Shown here one piece after another: positions 38,101-39,844 of a stretch of DNA of 39,844 nucleotides; the first letter of the stretch is position 1, and each line of letters starts with the position of its first letter. Location: positions 1 through 39,844 of the forward strand of contig WGMT01000052.1 in NCBI GenBank assembly GCA_016124945.1, written 5' to 3'. Both the position numbers and the translations under genes were made by a program. The stretch is from a bacterium (lineage in GTDB: Bacteria; Chloroflexota; Anaerolineae; Caldilineales; Caldilineaceae). A model generated the notes under the pieces. The model worked only from the letters and a program-made list of their open reading frames with translations. It made no database searches and was not told where the DNA came from.

Positions 38101-38144
38101 AAAAAGAGGTAGGCGGTCAGGCATCGCCTAACCACCTACCTCTT
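38101..38144 (-). terminator. Attenuator-like hairpin between binding protein and MalF-type permease
   Basis: 14-bp stem with one mismatch (AAGAGGTAGGTGGT on the minus strand, complement at 38104-38117), then TTTTT. It lies between the stop of the binding-protein gene and the permease. Partial termination would give the excess of binding protein over permease usual for these importers. Confidence 0.75.
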
Positions 38145-38169
38145 AAAACGATCCGTTCACAGCGCCAGA

Positions 38170-39552
38170 CTAGAAGCCTGCGTTCCGGTACTCTTCTTCG
38201 GCGCGCTTTTGCATTTCGGCAGCAGCTTCGGCGCCTGTGATTTCGCCGCGGAAGTGCGATTCGCGCAACTGCACGTACTGCTGGCTGACGAACTGGGTGA
38301 TCGGGCAGCGAGCAGGCGACGACCATTCTGTGGCTTCGTCCACTGAGCGGAAGTAGAAGTCGAGCCCCGGGTAAGCGGCTGGATCTACGGTTTCGAGGAA
38401 ACTGGGGCGACCTGGCAGCCAGCCTGTGTTATTGAAGATCGTGGTCATGGCCAACGGTGTGTTGAGGAACTCGGCAACCTTGAACATGCCTTCGGTGTTG
38501 GGGCCTTCGCGGAAGAGGATGACGTAGTGTCCGCCCGTCCCCTGCACTTTAGCGCCTGCGCGTGCCGTAGGCACGGGCGCCCATGTTGCACGGTTAAATT
38601 CAGCCACTTCAGGCTTCTGGATAGCGGTTTCACCGGGATGCCAGTAGCCTTCGATCAGCATGGCCTGGATGCCGGCATTGAACGAAGGTCCCCAGCCGCC
38701 TTGCCCTTCGACCTGGCGCATACCGGCCATATTGTCTGGGCCGGCGATCTTGATGAATTCGCCCATGATTTCAAAAGCTTCGACCAGGTTGGCATTATCT
38801 AGATCAAATTCACCCGTTTCTGGGTTGAACCAAGTCCAGCCCCATGAAACGGGTGGATAGAAGCCATCCTGGATACCAATTTGGCCGCCCATCGCATCGT
38901 ATGGGTCAAAGCCGACCTGCTGCATATTGCCCGCATCATCAAATTGGGTTAACGCTTCGTGCCAAACGAGACACTCTTCCCAGGTTACGGGCGGCGCATC
39001 AGGGTCGAGACCCGCATCAGCGACTATTTGTGCGTTGTAGTTGAGACCATAGCGCACAAAACCTTCATTGGCCGGAACACCGTACATGGTGCCCTCATGG
39101 AAAGCATCTTTCCACGAGCCTTCCAGGTAGTCTTCCTGGTTGACAATACTGCTGCTAGCCACCCAATCCTCCACGGGCAAGAGAACGCCGCGGGCCATGT
39201 AGTCGAGGTATTGTGTGTTAGATGCACCATCTGGCGGTTCGCCCGCGGCAACGGCCGTCAAGAGTGCTTCGGCAGTGGTGCCCGGCTTAAACTCAACGGT
39301 GACGCCACCGGTCATTTCGGCAAATTCTTCGGTAGCCGACATGGCTTCCCAAGCGGGTGTCAAGTTCGACCACCCTACCCAATATTGAACAGTACCGCCG
39401 ACAGCCGCAGGCGCTGCCGATCCAGATTCACCCGTTGCGGGTGCAGAAGGAGTACCGGCAGGTGCACAAGCAGCCAGCACTGCACCGGCCGCAACCAAAG
39501 ACGAGTTGCGCAAGAATGCACGGCGACTGATCCCCATTGATCTCTGTTGCAT
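38170..39552 (-). CDS. Tat-exported lipoprotein sugar-binding protein (ABC importer)
   Basis: Encodes 460 aa, extracellular solute-binding protein family 1. N-terminus GISRRAFLRNSSLVAAGAVL carries a twin-arginine S-R-R-x-F-L motif followed by a lipobox (LAAC), so it should be exported folded and lipid-anchored. The body matches CUT1 binding proteins (VTVEFKPGTTAEALLTAVAA, DPDAPPVTWEECLVWHEALT). Start ATG 39552 with GGAGG about 9 nt upstream; the frame to 39663 is not used because the promoter lies there. First gene of the importer operon. Ligand unknown. Confidence 0.93.
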   Translation of the reverse strand: MQQRSMGISRRAFLRNSSLVAAGAVLAACAPAGTPSAPATGESGSAAPAAVGGTVQYWVGWSNLTPAWEAMSATEEFAEMTGGVTVEFKPGTTAEALLTAVAAGEPPDGASNTQYLDYMARGVLLPVEDWVASSSIVNQEDYLEGSWKDAFHEGTMYGVPANEGFVRYGLNYNAQIVADAGLDPDAPPVTWEECLVWHEALTQFDDAGNMQQVGFDPYDAMGGQIGIQDGFYPPVSWGWTWFNPETGEFDLDNANLVEAFEIMGEFIKIAGPDNMAGMRQVEGQGGWGPSFNAGIQAMLIEGYWHPGETAIQKPEVAEFNRATWAPVPTARAGAKVQGTGGHYVILFREGPNTEGMFKVAEFLNTPLAMTTIFNNTGWLPGRPSFLETVDPAAYPGLDFYFRSVDEATEWSSPARCPITQFVSQQYVQLRESHFRGEITGAEAAAEMQKRAEEEYRNAGF

Positions 39553-39634
39553 GGTATGGACCTCCAGAAAGATTTGATTGTGTATTGCCTGCGGAGAAGC
39601 ATCAACCATCGTGGGGGCGGTTGGAAGCAAAATC

Positions 39635-39663
39635 ATCATACTCTGAGGATGTGCAAACGTCAA
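39635..39663 (-). promoter_or_regulatory. Sigma-70-like promoter of the sugar importer operon
   Basis: On the minus strand: TTGACG (39658-39663), a 17-bp spacer, TATGAT (39635-39640). Each hexamer is one base off consensus with ideal spacing, and lies about 83 nt upstream of the binding-protein start codon. No obvious operator palindrome is visible next to it. Confidence 0.82.
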
Positions 39664-39745
39664 AAAAGGAAGAAAACCTACAACTGTGGGGGGAATAATA
39701 TGGGGATAAAAAGAAGGAACGACGGAGAGGTGAGAAAGGATGAAG

Positions 39746-39844
39746 TTGGCGACGGTCTACTCTCGCAGAGGGTTACCCCTCGACTACCATCGACGCTGGT
39801 GGGCTTAACTGCCGGGTTCGAGAAGGGACCGGGTGTACCCCCAC
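39746..39844 (-). rRNA. rrf: 5S ribosomal RNA, 5' end outside the window
   Basis: On the minus strand the sequence reads with the conserved 5S blocks: TACACCCGGTCCCTTCTCGA, CCGGCAGTTAAGCCCACCAG, CGTCGATGGTAGTCGAGGGG, then CTCTGCGAGAGTAGACCGTC. The 3' end is placed at about 39746. Roughly the first 15-20 nt lie beyond the right edge. A 23S gene may lie further upstream on the same strand. Confidence 0.93.

Overview
The window (about 40 kb, moderately GC-rich) looks like the chromosome of a member of the Chloroflexota, most likely a Caldilinea/Anaerolineae-type lineage. This is inferred from content, not from a marker-gene search. The signs are two giant secreted proteins ending in a short hydrophobic 'LPLI/LPMI' tail, a DUF2723 membrane protein, a Tat-exported lipoprotein sugar-binding protein, and intergenic gaps filled with degenerate tandem-word repeats. 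A 5S rRNA lies at the right edge on the minus strand, truncated by the window.

Layout. 1-1.9 kb: small HMA-like protein and a DUF2264 protein. 1.9-12.7 kb: two divergent genes for very large secreted proteins (2019 and 1367 aa) around a 590-bp AT-rich gap. 13.0-13.7 kb: chlorite dismutase/HemQ-family protein, divergent from the next block. 13.8-25.1 kb: a tightly packed plus-strand surface-polysaccharide operon: perosamine-synthase-type aminotransferase, GNAT acetyltransferase, polyprenyl-phosphate-mannose-synthase-type GT2, three large membrane proteins (GT-C type, YfhO type, GT39 type), an O-antigen-ligase-type protein and a STAS protein. Several of these genes overlap by a few bases, so they are probably translationally coupled. 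25.4-30.5 kb: housekeeping and accessory genes lipA, a lipoprotein serpin, upp, a DksA/TraR zinc-finger protein and ruvB. 30.7-39.6 kb: mostly minus strand, with an MBL-like protein lacking metal ligands, a Gfo/Idh/MocA oxidoreductase, a DUF2723 membrane protein, a PhyH-family oxygenase, a truncated AraC regulator on the plus strand, and a complete set of sugar ABC importer membrane and binding components (binding protein, MalF-type and MalG-type permeases) behind a good sigma-70-like promoter.

The most unusual signal is not a gene. More than a dozen elements are built from short degenerate words, such as (GGGGACT)n, GGATTAGGGACT, GTGCGTAGTGCG, AGCAGTTAGCGGTT, CCGCAACCCGCAAT, ACGGAAGACGAA, GCAAAGGCGCAAAG and ACGCATTACGC. 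They usually run as a purine/G-rich arm, a core, then a pyrimidine/C-rich arm. The two arms are sometimes complementary, giving a hairpin, and sometimes come from different word families. About eleven genes have their stop codon inside, or within about 3 nt of, such an element. Seven elements lie in frame inside the three consecutive membrane-protein genes of the polysaccharide operon and encode low-complexity segments in or beside loops, twice giving the same peptide (SSWRLAV) in different proteins. This modular, gene-end-seeking repeat system is the main candidate here for something undescribed.
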